64,000 bases of DNA, from NCBI RefSeq assembly GCF_003856835.1, contig NZ_CP034145.1, positions 1,116,001 to 1,180,000 of the forward strand, in the 5' to 3' direction. How positions within the stretch are numbered: position 1 is the stretch's first letter; the number at the start of each line of letters is the position of its first letter. This document shows, one piece after another, positions 1 to 9,549 of the stretch. The position numbers and the translations under genes are program-made. Origin of the DNA: Haloplanus aerogenes (GTDB taxonomy: Archaea > Halobacteriota > Halobacteria > Halobacteriales > Haloferacaceae). The notes under the pieces are model-generated. The model was not told where the DNA came from and ran no database searches. It saw only the letters and a list, made by a program, of their open reading frames with translations.

Positions 1-1
1 C

Positions 2-1051
2 GGCCTGCGGATCCACACGGACGAGGGCATCACCGGCGAGTACGTCGGCGGGAACTCCCCGGGCGCCGCCCAGATCAACATCATCGCGCCGTATCTCGTC
101 GGGAAGAATCCGCTCGAACGCGAGAAACACTGGTCGGAGATCAAACGCTCCCTCCGGAAATACGACCGGATGGGGATGGGCCCCATCGACATCGCGCTCT
201 GGGATCTGGCTGGAAAACACTACGGCGCACCGATCCACGAACTGCTCGGCACCTACCGGGACCGCATTCCGGCCTACGCGTCGACGTACCACGGCGACGA
301 GGCGGGCGGGCTGGACTCACCAGAGGCGTTCGCGGACTTCGCCGAGGAGTGTCGCGACGCCGGCTTCGGCGGCTTCAAGATCCACGGGTGGGGTGGCGGC
401 GACGACACCCGTGACCTGCGCCGCGAAATCGAGGCCGTCCACGCCGTCGGTGACCGCGTCGGGTCGGAGATGGATCTCATGCACGATCCGGCGTGCGAAC
501 TGGAGACGTTCGCGGACGCGCTGAAACTCGGGCGCGCCCTCGACGAGGAGGGCTTTTTCTGGTACGAGGACCCCTTCCGTGACGGCGGCATCTCACAGCA
601 CGCCCACCGAAAACTCCGGGAGAAACTCGACACACCGATCCTCCAGACCGAACACGTCCGGGGATTGGAGATAAAGTCCGACTTCGCCGCCGGTGACGCG
701 ACCGATTTCCTGCGGGCGGACCCCGAGTACGACGCGGGCATCACGGGCGCGATGAAAGTGGCCCGGATGGCGGAGGCGTTCGGGCTCGACGTCGAGTTCC
801 ACGCCCCCGGGCCGGCACAGCGCCACTGCATCGCGGCCACCCGGAACACCAACTACTACGAACTCGCGCTGGTCCACCCCGTGTGTCAGAACACGCAACC
901 CCCCATCTACGAGGGAAGCTACTCCGACATGATGGATGCCGTCGACGCGGACGGAACGGTCTCCGTCCCCGACGGGCCGGGGCTGGGCGTCGAGTACGAC
1001 TGGGACTACATCGAGGCGAACGCGACGGGGTCGCGTCACGTCTACGACTAA
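2..1051 (+). CDS. Enolase-superfamily (mandelate racemase/muconate lactonizing type) acid-sugar dehydratase, 5' partial
   Basis: The reading frame is already open at base 2 and runs to TAA at 1049-1051, so the first part of the gene lies outside the window; 349 codons are present of about 400 usual for the family. Visible family landmarks, in order, are a lysine in FKIHGW, metal-ligand acidic residues in EMDLMHDP and WYEDPF, the QTEHVRG segment, and a histidine in FHAPGP. Members abstract a proton alpha to a carboxylate on acid sugars with a bound magnesium ion. The K-x-H pair (rather than K-x-K) is seen in several acid-sugar dehydratases, but the exact substrate cannot be assigned. It converges on mtnA with about 165 bp between the stops. 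Confidence 0.85.
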   Translation, partial: GLRIHTDEGITGEYVGGNSPGAAQINIIAPYLVGKNPLEREKHWSEIKRSLRKYDRMGMGPIDIALWDLAGKHYGAPIHELLGTYRDRIPAYASTYHGDEAGGLDSPEAFADFAEECRDAGFGGFKIHGWGGGDDTRDLRREIEAVHAVGDRVGSEMDLMHDPACELETFADALKLGRALDEEGFFWYEDPFRDGGISQHAHRKLREKLDTPILQTEHVRGLEIKSDFAAGDATDFLRADPEYDAGITGAMKVARMAEAFGLDVEFHAPGPAQRHCIAATRNTNYYELALVHPVCQNTQPPIYEGSYSDMMDAVDADGTVSVPDGPGLGVEYDWDYIEANATGSRHVYD

Positions 1052-1217
1052 GCGGGGATGGCGAGGCGTAGCGATACCCGACAGGCGACGAATGAGACGT
1101 TCGGGTCGTGCGGGAGCCGACACCAAGACGCCGACCGTCGCGGTCACCTGCGCCGAGTGGGTGGGCCGGACTCGTGTCGCCGGAACCAATCCCACAGTCG
1201 TGGACGCGGGCGTCCGC

Positions 1218-2285
1218 TCAGACCGTCGCCGGTTCGTCTGCCATCTCGAAGGCCACCCGATCCAGCGGCGGTTCGTACACGCCCGTCTCGGTGACGAGGT
1301 AGTCGACGAGTTCCATCGGCGTCGCGTCGAAGGCGGGGTTGTACACGTCGGTGTCCTCGGGCGCGTTCTGGACGCCGTAGATCTCCCGGAGTTCGTCGGG
1401 ATCGCGCTGCTCGATCTCCACCTCGTCGGCGCTTCGCTCGGTATCGATCGTCGCGTGCGGCGCGGCGACGACGAACGGCACGTCGTGGCGGTCGGCGATG
1501 ACCGCGTGGTTGTACGTGCCGATCTTGTTGAAGACGACGCCCTGATCGCCGAACGCCTCGCCGCCGTCGAGGACGATCCGATCGGCGCCGACGACGACGG
1601 CGTCGACGCGGCCTTCCTGCATACACAGTCCGCTCGCGCTGTCGGGGATGAGCGTCGTCTCGACGCCGTGTTCCAGAAGTTCGGTGGTCGTGATGCGCGC
1701 CCCCTGATTCAGCGGCCGTGTCTCGTTGGCGATGACTCGTACGTCCTTCCCCGCCTCCTGTGCGGAGTAGATCACGCCGAGTGCCGTCCCCCAGTCGACG
1801 GTCGCGAGAGCGCCCGCGTTGCAGTGGGTCATCACCGTGTCGCCGTCCGCGAGGAGGTCGGCGCCGTGTTCGCCGAGCCGTTTGTTTCGTGCCACGTCCG
1901 CGTCGGCGATCTCCTCGGCGCGAGCGAGCGTTCGCTCCCGCGCCTCGGGGATCGACGAACAGGCGTCGAGTTCGGCCAGCACCGTCTCGACCTCGCTGGA
2001 GAGGTTCACGGCCGTCGGGCGAGCGGTGGCGATGGCGTCGGCGTCGGCCCTGACCGCCTCGACGAACGCGTCGAACGCGTCCGCGTCGTTGCGCCGCGCT
2101 GCCAGTGCCACGCCGTAGGCGCCGGCCGCGCCGAGGGCCGGTGCGCCGCGAACCCGTAATAGCTGGATGCTCTCGATCAGGTCGGCCACCGTCTCGGCGT
2201 GGTAGGTCGTATACTCCGCGGGGAGTTTGGTCTGGTCGACCATTACGATGCAGTCGCGGTCGTCGTCCCACTCGATGGTTCTCAT
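1218..2285 (-). CDS. mtnA: S-methyl-5-thioribose-1-phosphate isomerase
   Basis: This 355-residue protein belongs to the eIF2B-like sugar-phosphate isomerase family. Diagnostic segments are RGAPALGAAGAYG near the N-terminus, THCNAGALATVDWG carrying the catalytic cysteine, NETRPLNQGAR, and VVGADRIVLDGG carrying the catalytic aspartate. These fit MtnA better than ribose-1,5-bisphosphate isomerase, which is the main alternative. The ATG at 2285 gives the normal N-terminus (MRTIEWDD); longer readings run into the 3' end of the upstream gene in a different frame style. A TTAAG-like element lies about 30 bases upstream. The aldolase gene is 49 bp upstream on the same strand, suggesting that the product, a ribulose-1-phosphate derivative, is cleaved by it. 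Confidence 0.9.
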   Translation of the reverse strand: MRTIEWDDDRDCIVMVDQTKLPAEYTTYHAETVADLIESIQLLRVRGAPALGAAGAYGVALAARRNDADAFDAFVEAVRADADAIATARPTAVNLSSEVETVLAELDACSSIPEARERTLARAEEIADADVARNKRLGEHGADLLADGDTVMTHCNAGALATVDWGTALGVIYSAQEAGKDVRVIANETRPLNQGARITTTELLEHGVETTLIPDSASGLCMQEGRVDAVVVGADRIVLDGGEAFGDQGVVFNKIGTYNHAVIADRHDVPFVVAAPHATIDTERSADEVEIEQRDPDELREIYGVQNAPEDTDVYNPAFDATPMELVDYLVTETGVYEPPLDRVAFEMADEPATV

Positions 2286-2334
2286 GCGTACTAGTAGCGG
2301 GCGACGCACCTTAACGCTCGCTCCGCCTCGACGC

Positions 2335-2994
2335 TCACTCCCCGTCCGGTCCGTAGTCGGCCAGTTTCCGCCCCACGCGGTCCAGTTCGGCCTCGGGAAG
2401 CGGTTCCGGCGTGCCGATTGCCAGCGCCTGACAGTAGACCTGCGCGACCGATTCGACGGCGACGGCGGTTTCCATCGCGCCGTCGAGGTCGTCACCGATG
2501 GCGACGAGGCCGTGATTGGCGAGCAGACACGCCGTCGCGTCGGCGTCGGTCATCGCGGCGACGACGTTCTCACCCAACTGTTCCGTCCCGTACGTCGCGT
2601 ACGCCGCGACGGGTACCTCTCCGCCAGCCAGCGAGAGCATGTAGTGAACGGGGGGAATCGGTTCTTGGAGGACGGCGAGCGTCGTCGCCCACGGCGAGTG
2701 GGCGTGAGCGACGGCGCCGGTGTCGAACGCCTCGTAACACGCCCGGTGGAGGGGGAGTTCGCTGGACGGCGCGTGATCGCCGTGGACCTCCCCGTCCGGG
2801 CCGACGACGGGCACGTCCGCGGCGTCGATGCGGTCGTACGGAACCCCGGAGGGCGTGATGGCGACGTGATCACCGCGACGAACGCTGAGGTTGCCGGTGC
2901 GGCCGGGCGTCAGCCTCGCGAGCGTCGAAACCGCCGTGGCGACCGTCTGGCGTTCGGCGTCGAGCATGGAGTCCTCATCGGCCGGCAGCGTCAT
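2335..2994 (-). CDS. Class II aldolase/adducin family protein (fuculose-phosphate-aldolase type)
   Basis: The product is 219 residues from the ATG at 2994 (MTLPADED); a second candidate start is at 2967. The fold is recognisable from GNLSVR, AITPSGVPYD, the catalytic glutamate in SSELPLH, two zinc-ligand histidines in VAHAHSPWAT, and a third in LANHGLVAIG. Such enzymes cleave a ketose-1-phosphate to DHAP and an aldehyde. In several bacteria and archaea the partner of MtnA in the DHAP shunt for methylthioadenosine or 5-deoxyadenosine is an aldolase of this type, and mtnA lies directly downstream. The substrate is inferred from this pairing. The gene is divergent from the kinase that starts at 3090. 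Confidence 0.85.
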   Translation of the reverse strand: MTLPADEDSMLDAERQTVATAVSTLARLTPGRTGNLSVRRGDHVAITPSGVPYDRIDAADVPVVGPDGEVHGDHAPSSELPLHRACYEAFDTGAVAHAHSPWATTLAVLQEPIPPVHYMLSLAGGEVPVAAYATYGTEQLGENVVAAMTDADATACLLANHGLVAIGDDLDGAMETAVAVESVAQVYCQALAIGTPEPLPEAELDRVGRKLADYGPDGE

Positions 2995-3089
2995 GGGGGT
3001 TTGGGTCGGTATCGTTGCCACGAGGCGCAAGCGGCCGCACGGGACGGCTAACCGATGAATTTTCACATCAGTAACACGTGGTGGGGATA

Positions 3090-5723
3090 ATGGGCGATTC
3101 CGTGCGCGTCCTTTACGTCGACGATCCGGGGCTCGTTGCGCGAGCGGCGACAGGACTCGGACGTGCGGATGCGCGGCTCACGGTGGAGACGGCGACCAGC
3201 GTCGACGAGGCGCTGGGCCGGGTCGACGACGCCGACTGTGTCGTCAGTGCCTACGACTTGTCGGACGGGGACGGGGTGGACTTCCTCGGCGCCGTCCGCG
3301 AGCGCGACCCCGACCGGCCTTTTATCCTCTTTACCGACGCGGGGAGCGAAGCCGTGGCGAGCGAGGCCATCTCGGCGGGCGTCACCGACTACGTGCGGAA
3401 AGACGCTGTCTCCGACCCGTGGCGACAGTTGGCGGACCGCGTCGTCGACGCCGCCGACCGCTCCCGCGACAGCGTCGACTACCGCGCAATCTTCGAGCAC
3501 AGTCCGGACGGCATCGTCGTCCAGAACCCCGACGGCTCCTTCGTCGACATGAACGACGCGTACGCGGACCTGTTCGGCTACGACCGCGAGGCGTTTCTCG
3601 AGGCCGACTTCGAGGCGGTTCATCCCGACGAACCGCCGTACACGCTGGACCACGCTCGGGAGCAGATTCGAGACGCGCTCGAATCCGGCCCGCGAACGTT
3701 CGAGTGGCCGGGCATCACGAGCGACGGTGAGCAGTTCTGGACCGAGGTCCACCTGACGCCGATCCGTCTCGACGGCGCCGACCGGGTGCTCGCGACCGTC
3801 CGTGACGTGACGGAGCGCAAGGAGCGAGAACGTGAGCTTCAGCGCGCTGAGCGCCGCTATCGGGCGATTCTCGACGATCCGAACATTCTCGCCGGCCTGC
3901 TCGACCCGGACGGGACGGTACTCGACGTCAACGAGACAGCGCTGGCGTACGTCGACGCGCCGCGGGAGGCGGTGATCGGGGTACCGTTCTGGGGGACGCC
4001 GTGGTTCGCGCAGGCGGACGCAGCGCGCGCAGGTATCAAAACGCGGATCGACCGGGCCGCCAGCGGCGAGTACGTCGAGTTCGAGGCCGACCTCACGGGC
4101 GCCGACGGGACCGTCCACGCCATCGAGGGCGTCTTCCGCCCCGTTGCGTCCGAGGACGAGGTGGTCTCCATCGTCGTCTCCGCGCGCGAGGTGACCGAGC
4201 GCAAGGAGCGTGAGCGCGAACTCGAACGGATTCGTGACTTCTTCATGGAGGCCGAACGCCTCGGCAACCTCGGCGCGTGGGAGTACGACGCCGACGACAA
4301 CGTCGTCTGGACGGAGGGGACCCGGCGGATTCACGGGGTCGACGACGACTTCGAGCCGACGGTTGCGGCGGGCCTCGATTTCATCCATCCCGACGACCGC
4401 GACCGCGTGGCCAGCGCCGTCGAAGCGGCGATGGAGATGGGTGAGCCGTACGATATCGAGGCGCGGCTGATCACGGCGAGCGGCGACACGCGCTGGATTC
4501 GGGCCCGTGGAGAACCCGTCGATACCGACGGCACCACCGTTCGGGGCTACATTCAGGACATCACGGACCAGAAGGAGCGCGAGCGGCAACTCCGCGAGGC
4601 GAAATCGCAACTGGAGGCGGCCATCGAAGCCGGCGCGCTCGGCACATGGGGATGGTCCATCCCCGAAGACCGGGTCGTCGTCGACCGCGCGTTCGCCGAG
4701 ACGTTCGGCATCGACCCGGACGCGGCGGCCGACGGCGTCCCCATCGATCGATTCCTCTCGGCGATTCACGAGGAGGACCGCGACCGGGTCGAGGACGCCA
4801 TCGACGCGGCGCTCGACGACTGCGGCGAGTACGCCGAGGAGTTCCGCGTTCGCGACGCCGTCGGCGACTTCCGCTGGGTCGTCGCCCGTGGGAACGTCGA
4901 GTGCGACGAGTCCGGGGCGCCAGTGACGTTCCCCGGGACGCTGACCGACATCACCGAGCGCAAGGCGTACGAACAGCGGCTCGAACGCCAGAACGAACGG
5001 CTCGAAACGTTCGCCAGCGTCGTCAGCCACGACCTGCGAAATCCGTTGACCGTGGCGCAGGGCCGGCTTCAGCTTGCCCGCTTGGCCTGTACCTGCGACT
5101 GCGACGAGTTCGACGCCATCGAGCGGGCCCACGAGCGGATGCGCGCGCTGATCGACGACCTCCTGACGCTGGCCCGGCAGGGCGAGGGTGTCGACGACAC
5201 CGAGCCGGTCCACCTGTCGTCGGTCGTGGCCTCGTGCTGGCGGACCGTCGACACCACGAACGCCGACCTGATCGTCGACACCGACCTGATCGTCGAGGCC
5301 GACCGGAGTCGGCTTCAGCAACTGCTGGAGAATCTGATTCGGAACGCCATCGAACATGGCTCGGCGGGCAGTCGGCTCGGCGCCGACGACGCCGTGGAAT
5401 ACCGCTCCACGGGCAACCGGACGCAGTCCGGTGACGCTGTCGAACACGGGCCGGACGACGACACCGTGACGATCACCATCGGTGACCTGGACGACGGGTT
5501 CTACGTCGCGGACGACGGCCCCGGAATCCCCGAGTCTGAGCGCGAGACGGTGTTCGAGGCGGGGCACACGACTCGCGAGGGCGGCACCGGCTTCGGCCTC
5601 TCCATCGTCGAACAAATCGCCGACGCCCACGGCTGGTCGGTCGCAGTGACCGCGAGCGACACCGGGGGTGCCCGCTTCGAGATCACCGGGGTCGAGCGCG
5701 TCGATCCGGACGCGTCGACCTGA
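3090..5723 (+). CDS. Multi-PAS sensor histidine kinase with degenerate receiver domain
   Basis: The 877-residue, apparently soluble kinase has a receiver-like domain at about 1-120, four PAS domains at about 130-625, a HisKA domain with the phospho-accepting histidine in VVSHDLRNPL (His647), and an HATPase domain whose G1 and G2 boxes are VADDGPGIP and GGTGFGLSIV. The PAS boundaries are marked by repeated RxVTERKERE-type linkers. The receiver keeps the acidic pair (VDD), the Thr and the Lys, but has Ala54 in VSAYDL where the phospho-acceptor Asp is expected, so it probably is not phosphorylated there. The ATG at 3090 is chosen over two GTGs at 3078 and 3081 because an AATTTT element sits about 30 bases upstream. 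It converges on a second kinase 9 bp away. Confidence 0.9.
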   Translation: MGDSVRVLYVDDPGLVARAATGLGRADARLTVETATSVDEALGRVDDADCVVSAYDLSDGDGVDFLGAVRERDPDRPFILFTDAGSEAVASEAISAGVTDYVRKDAVSDPWRQLADRVVDAADRSRDSVDYRAIFEHSPDGIVVQNPDGSFVDMNDAYADLFGYDREAFLEADFEAVHPDEPPYTLDHAREQIRDALESGPRTFEWPGITSDGEQFWTEVHLTPIRLDGADRVLATVRDVTERKERERELQRAERRYRAILDDPNILAGLLDPDGTVLDVNETALAYVDAPREAVIGVPFWGTPWFAQADAARAGIKTRIDRAASGEYVEFEADLTGADGTVHAIEGVFRPVASEDEVVSIVVSAREVTERKERERELERIRDFFMEAERLGNLGAWEYDADDNVVWTEGTRRIHGVDDDFEPTVAAGLDFIHPDDRDRVASAVEAAMEMGEPYDIEARLITASGDTRWIRARGEPVDTDGTTVRGYIQDITDQKERERQLREAKSQLEAAIEAGALGTWGWSIPEDRVVVDRAFAETFGIDPDAAADGVPIDRFLSAIHEEDRDRVEDAIDAALDDCGEYAEEFRVRDAVGDFRWVVARGNVECDESGAPVTFPGTLTDITERKAYEQRLERQNERLETFASVVSHDLRNPLTVAQGRLQLARLACTCDCDEFDAIERAHERMRALIDDLLTLARQGEGVDDTEPVHLSSVVASCWRTVDTTNADLIVDTDLIVEADRSRLQQLLENLIRNAIEHGSAGSRLGADDAVEYRSTGNRTQSGDAVEHGPDDDTVTITIGDLDDGFYVADDGPGIPESERETVFEAGHTTREGGTGFGLSIVEQIADAHGWSVAVTASDTGGARFEITGVERVDPDAST

Positions 5724-5732
5724 GACGACGAC

Positions 5733-7859
5733 TCACAGCCGCGGCACCCGCACACGGATGACCGTCCCGCTGGGGTCGTTGTCGGCGAATTCGACCGAGC
5801 CGCCGGCGATCTGAACGAGCCAGTGTGTCAGCCACAGCCCGAGCCCCTGACTGTGTTCGAGCGGCGTCTCCGCGCCAGTTTCGAGCACGCGCCGCTCCAT
5901 CGCGGGGAGTCCGGCCCCGTCGTCCGTGACGACGAACTCGAACTCGGCCGCGTCGATCAGGCGCACCTCGACCGTCACCGCCGTATCGCCGTTCGTGTGT
6001 TCGACCGCGTTCTCGACGAGTTCGACGAGTGCGTGGTCGATCACGTTCAACACCGCGCCGTCGACGGCCGGATCGACGGTGATCGTCACGCTCGCGTCGT
6101 CGAGTCGATCAGTCTCGCGCCGGAGGTTCGCGAGCACTTCCCACACCGGGCGGGGAGTGTACCGCTCCGCGTTCAACAGCGTCTGGAACCGTCGCGCTTT
6201 CTCGCTTTCCGCCAGCAACCGGTTGCACCGATCAGTCACCGTCTGGAGGGCGTCCCGGAGTTCGTCGTCGTCGACGCGCTCGGCGACGAAGTCGACGTGG
6301 CCCTGCACGACGTTGAGGCCGTTGCGGAGGTTGTGACGGAGCATCCGGTTGAGGACGCCGACCCGCTGTTCGTCGAGCAGTTCATCGGTGATGTCGGTCT
6401 GGATTGCCACGTAGCCCGTGATCGAGCCGTCGTCGACGATCGGACCGATGGTCTGGACGGCGGTGTACTTCTCTCCCGACCGGCGCTGGTCGACGATGGT
6501 TTCCTCCCAGACCTCGCCGCTCTCGACGGTCTCCCAGAGGTGCTGGTAGTACGCCGCGTCCTGTTCGCCGGAGTTGAGGATGCGGGTCGTCTCCCCGACC
6601 GCTTCCGCGCTCGTGTAGCCCGTCAGTTCCTCGAACGACGGGTTGACGTACTCGATCGTGCCGTCGGCATCGGTCATGTACACTGCGGCCCCGGTCTGGT
6701 CGATGGCCTGTTCGAGCCTCTGCAGTCGCGCCTCGCGTGCTTTGCGCTCGGTCACGTTCCGCGTGTTGACGAGGATGCCGTCGACCAGCGTCGAGTCGTT
6801 CGGGACGCGAGCGACGGACTCGACCCACGTCCACTCCCCGTCCGCGTGGTGAATGCGGTACTCGATCGGACCAGACTCCCGGGCCGACGCGTTCAGCAGT
6901 GGCTCGAACGCTTCGGCGACGCGTTCCCGGTCCGCCGGGTGCACTCGGTCGAGCGCCGCCGTCCCCACCAGCGCAGCCGGATCGCCGCCCGTGACCTGCT
7001 CGACCGAGGGGCTGATGTACGTGATCGTCCCCTCGTCGTCGACGATGGCGATGGTGTCGAGGGAGTGCTCGATGAGTTCGCGAAACCGCGCCAGATACTC
7101 GATCTGTTTCGTGATGTCGGTCAGGATGCCGATCATCCGCCGTCCATCGTCCCCGTCGTCGGTACAGTAGGCCCGTGCGAGCACGTACGCGTACGTGCCG
7201 TCTCCGTCCCGGAACCGGTAGACGTCCTCGTACTCGTCGAGGTCGCCGTCGGCGGCCATCGAGAGGTGTGTCGTCACGCGGTCGCGGTCGTCGGGGTGGA
7301 CGCGCTCGACCCACCAGTCGAACGACGGTTCCACCGCGGCCGGCGCGTAGCCGAACGTGTCGACGAAGCCGTCGCACCGGCGGACTGCGTTCGCGTCGAG
7401 ATCCCACTCCAGGAAGGCGTCGGCCGACGCGCGGGCGACGAGGTCGTATCGTTCGCGCGCTGCGGCCAGTTCCCGATCCGTCCGACATCGACCGACTGCG
7501 GTGGTGATCCGGGTCGCCAGCACGACTGGATCGGCCGCTCGTGGGACGTAGTCCGTGATCCCGGCGGCGAAGGCGTCGTCGGCGTCGATTTCGCCGTCCG
7601 TGAGCAGGAGAAACGGGCGGTCGGAGTCGCGGTTCCGGACGGCCGCGAGCAGATCACCCCCTCGTCGGTCGTCGAGGGGAACGCCGCTGACGACGCAGTC
7701 GACGGATCGTTCGTCGAGGATGGCCAGCCCCGCGGCCGCGCCGGATGCGGTGAGGACCTCGAATCGCGGGTGCTCGCGTTCGAGCGCTGTGGCCCGCTCG
7801 TCCACCCCGTTCCCGTCGACGAGAAGGACGAGTAGTGGCGTTCCGGGCCGTGTCGACAT
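5733..7859 (-). CDS. PAS sensor histidine kinase with degenerate receiver domain
   Basis: This is a 708-residue soluble kinase: a receiver-like domain (about 1-125), three PAS domains (about 135-490), a haloarchaeal HisKA segment with LRHNLRNGLN (His509) and an HATPase domain with VTDDGAGLP and SQGLGLWLTHW. In the receiver the acidic pair is reduced to VDG, the phospho-acceptor position is Gly59 (VVSGVPL), and the conserved Lys after the last strand is replaced (DYVPRA), so phosphotransfer to it looks impossible. The ligand and the partner regulator are unknown. It is tail-to-tail with the kinase ending at 5723. The upstream neighbour, TrkH, reads in the same direction but is 78 bp downstream of this gene's start, so the two are separate units. 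Confidence 0.9.
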   Translation of the reverse strand: MSTRPGTPLLVLLVDGNGVDERATALEREHPRFEVLTASGAAAGLAILDERSVDCVVSGVPLDDRRGGDLLAAVRNRDSDRPFLLLTDGEIDADDAFAAGITDYVPRAADPVVLATRITTAVGRCRTDRELAAARERYDLVARASADAFLEWDLDANAVRRCDGFVDTFGYAPAAVEPSFDWWVERVHPDDRDRVTTHLSMAADGDLDEYEDVYRFRDGDGTYAYVLARAYCTDDGDDGRRMIGILTDITKQIEYLARFRELIEHSLDTIAIVDDEGTITYISPSVEQVTGGDPAALVGTAALDRVHPADRERVAEAFEPLLNASARESGPIEYRIHHADGEWTWVESVARVPNDSTLVDGILVNTRNVTERKAREARLQRLEQAIDQTGAAVYMTDADGTIEYVNPSFEELTGYTSAEAVGETTRILNSGEQDAAYYQHLWETVESGEVWEETIVDQRRSGEKYTAVQTIGPIVDDGSITGYVAIQTDITDELLDEQRVGVLNRMLRHNLRNGLNVVQGHVDFVAERVDDDELRDALQTVTDRCNRLLAESEKARRFQTLLNAERYTPRPVWEVLANLRRETDRLDDASVTITVDPAVDGAVLNVIDHALVELVENAVEHTNGDTAVTVEVRLIDAAEFEFVVTDDGAGLPAMERRVLETGAETPLEHSQGLGLWLTHWLVQIAGGSVEFADNDPSGTVIRVRVPRL

Positions 7860-7937
7860 GCTGAGGATACGTGTCCGGCGAATAAAAACGCGCGGACGTG
7901 ACCGATACTGGAGACGGACGACAGCGCGTGATCGCCG

Positions 7938-9428
7938 TCACGACCGCCAGTACGACGGCGTCAACAGCACGAGAACGGGGATGATTTCGATGCGGCCGAT
8001 CCACATGAGAAACGTCATGGCGAGTTTCGTCGACGGCGGGAAAGGGGCGTAACTCTCCAGTGGCCCCGCGATGCCGAACGCCGGACCGACGTTGAAAAAC
8101 GTCGAGGCTGCGGCGCCCATCGCCTCGAATTCCGTGACGGTGAGGCCGACCCGCGAGGCGTCGACGACGACGAACACCGTCGCGAGGATGAAGATGACGA
8201 GGCTCACGAGGGTGTACGCGTAGATATCGCGGATCGTCTCCTCTTCGATGACGTCGCCGCTCAAGCGCACCGGCCGAACGGCGCTTGGGCTTGCGGCGAC
8301 GAACAGGTCACGGCGGAACGCCTTGAGCACGACCAGCCAGCGGAGCGTCTTGATCGAACACGTCGTACTCCCGGCCATGCCGCCGATGAACATACAGACG
8401 AAGAGGACGTGTTTGGCCCCCGACGACCAGAGGTTGAAATCGGTGCTCGCGTAGCCGGTGGTCGTGACGATGGAGACGACCTGAAACAGCGAGTGGCGGG
8501 CGACGGCCTCGACGCTCCCGTACGTCGCGTCGGCCGTTTCGACGGCCGCGACGACGACGGCGAAGAACCCGAGGATTCCGATGTAGAACCGGAACTCGTC
8601 GCTCTGGCGGAGGCGGTCGAAATCACCACGTAGAACGAAGTAGATGAGGACGAAGCTCGTGGCGCCGAGGATCATGAACGGGATTATCGCCCACTGGACG
8701 GCGGGCGAGAAGGCGGCGATACTCTCGGCACGCGGTGAGAATCCGCTGGTCGAGATGGTAGTGAACGCGTGCGCGACGGCGTCGTAGAGCGTCATTTCGG
8801 GGGCGACCCCGAGCAGGTGGAGTCCGTAGAGGACGGCCACCTGCAGCCCGGTCAGCCCGAGATAGAGTTTCCCGAGCAGACTGGCCGTCTCCGAGATACG
8901 TGGTGTGAGGCGGCCGCTATCGGCTGTTTGACTCTCGGTCTCCATCAACTGCGCCCCGCCGACGGAGAGTTGCGAGAGGATGGCCGTCGCGAGGACGAGG
9001 ATGCCGAGGCCGCCGATCCACTGCAGGATCGCCCGCCACAACAGGATCGCCCGCGAGTGACGGCCGAAGTCGCCGACGACCGTCGCCCCGGTCGTCGTGA
9101 TGCCACTCATGCTCTCGAACAGCGCGTTCACGGGGACGGCGAGTGCCCCCTGTCCGGCGAGGACGAACGGCGTCGCGCCGACGACGGCGACGCCGAGCCA
9201 CGTGAACGACACCATCAGGAACGCCTCGCGCGCCCGGAGGTCGCTCCGCTCGGTCAGTCGTTCGAGTCCGGCGCCGACGACGACGGTCCCGGCCATCGGC
9301 AAGAGGAACGGGCGGAGTGCACTCCCATCGAGGACGGCGACCCCGAGCGGGAGCACGAACGGCACCCAGAGCCACTTGAGGATCGTCCCGATCAGTCGAC
9401 CGCTCACTCGCCAGTCGACGCGGATCAT
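7938..9428 (-). CDS. trkH: TrkH family potassium uptake protein (first of two)
   Basis: The 496-residue integral membrane protein has the four-fold M1-P-M2 organisation of TrkH/KtrB channels. The four selectivity-filter loops are visible as SGITTTGATV, TISTSGFSP, IVTTTGYAS and FFNVGPAFG. It would conduct potassium into the cell, gated by cytosolic TrkA-type NAD/ATP-binding proteins; no TrkA gene is adjacent. Haloarchaea accumulate molar KCl, so several copies are normal. A second paralog lies at 42764-44311 with the same ending style (PSYWRS versus PSFWRW). Translation starts at the ATG at 9428 directly before a basic segment. Confidence 0.93.
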   Translation of the reverse strand: MIRVDWRVSGRLIGTILKWLWVPFVLPLGVAVLDGSALRPFLLPMAGTVVVGAGLERLTERSDLRAREAFLMVSFTWLGVAVVGATPFVLAGQGALAVPVNALFESMSGITTTGATVVGDFGRHSRAILLWRAILQWIGGLGILVLATAILSQLSVGGAQLMETESQTADSGRLTPRISETASLLGKLYLGLTGLQVAVLYGLHLLGVAPEMTLYDAVAHAFTTISTSGFSPRAESIAAFSPAVQWAIIPFMILGATSFVLIYFVLRGDFDRLRQSDEFRFYIGILGFFAVVVAAVETADATYGSVEAVARHSLFQVVSIVTTTGYASTDFNLWSSGAKHVLFVCMFIGGMAGSTTCSIKTLRWLVVLKAFRRDLFVAASPSAVRPVRLSGDVIEEETIRDIYAYTLVSLVIFILATVFVVVDASRVGLTVTEFEAMGAAASTFFNVGPAFGIAGPLESYAPFPPSTKLAMTFLMWIGRIEIIPVLVLLTPSYWRS

Positions 9429-9549
9429 CGTGGATTCGGGCTCGAGGACATCGTCGTCGGAACGACGGCGTGGATCGGGTTAAGTGATCTCCCGACTGCG
9501 GTCGGCTGCGACCACCCGACGTTTTCAGGACCGGGCCCGTAGCAAGTGT

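Noticed and set aside
1230-2118. Plus-strand open frames over mtnA
   Set aside because: They are antisense shadows of a gene with clear catalytic motifs.
3063-5630. An 855-codon minus-strand open frame
   Set aside because: It lies wholly within the kinase gene and has no domain features.
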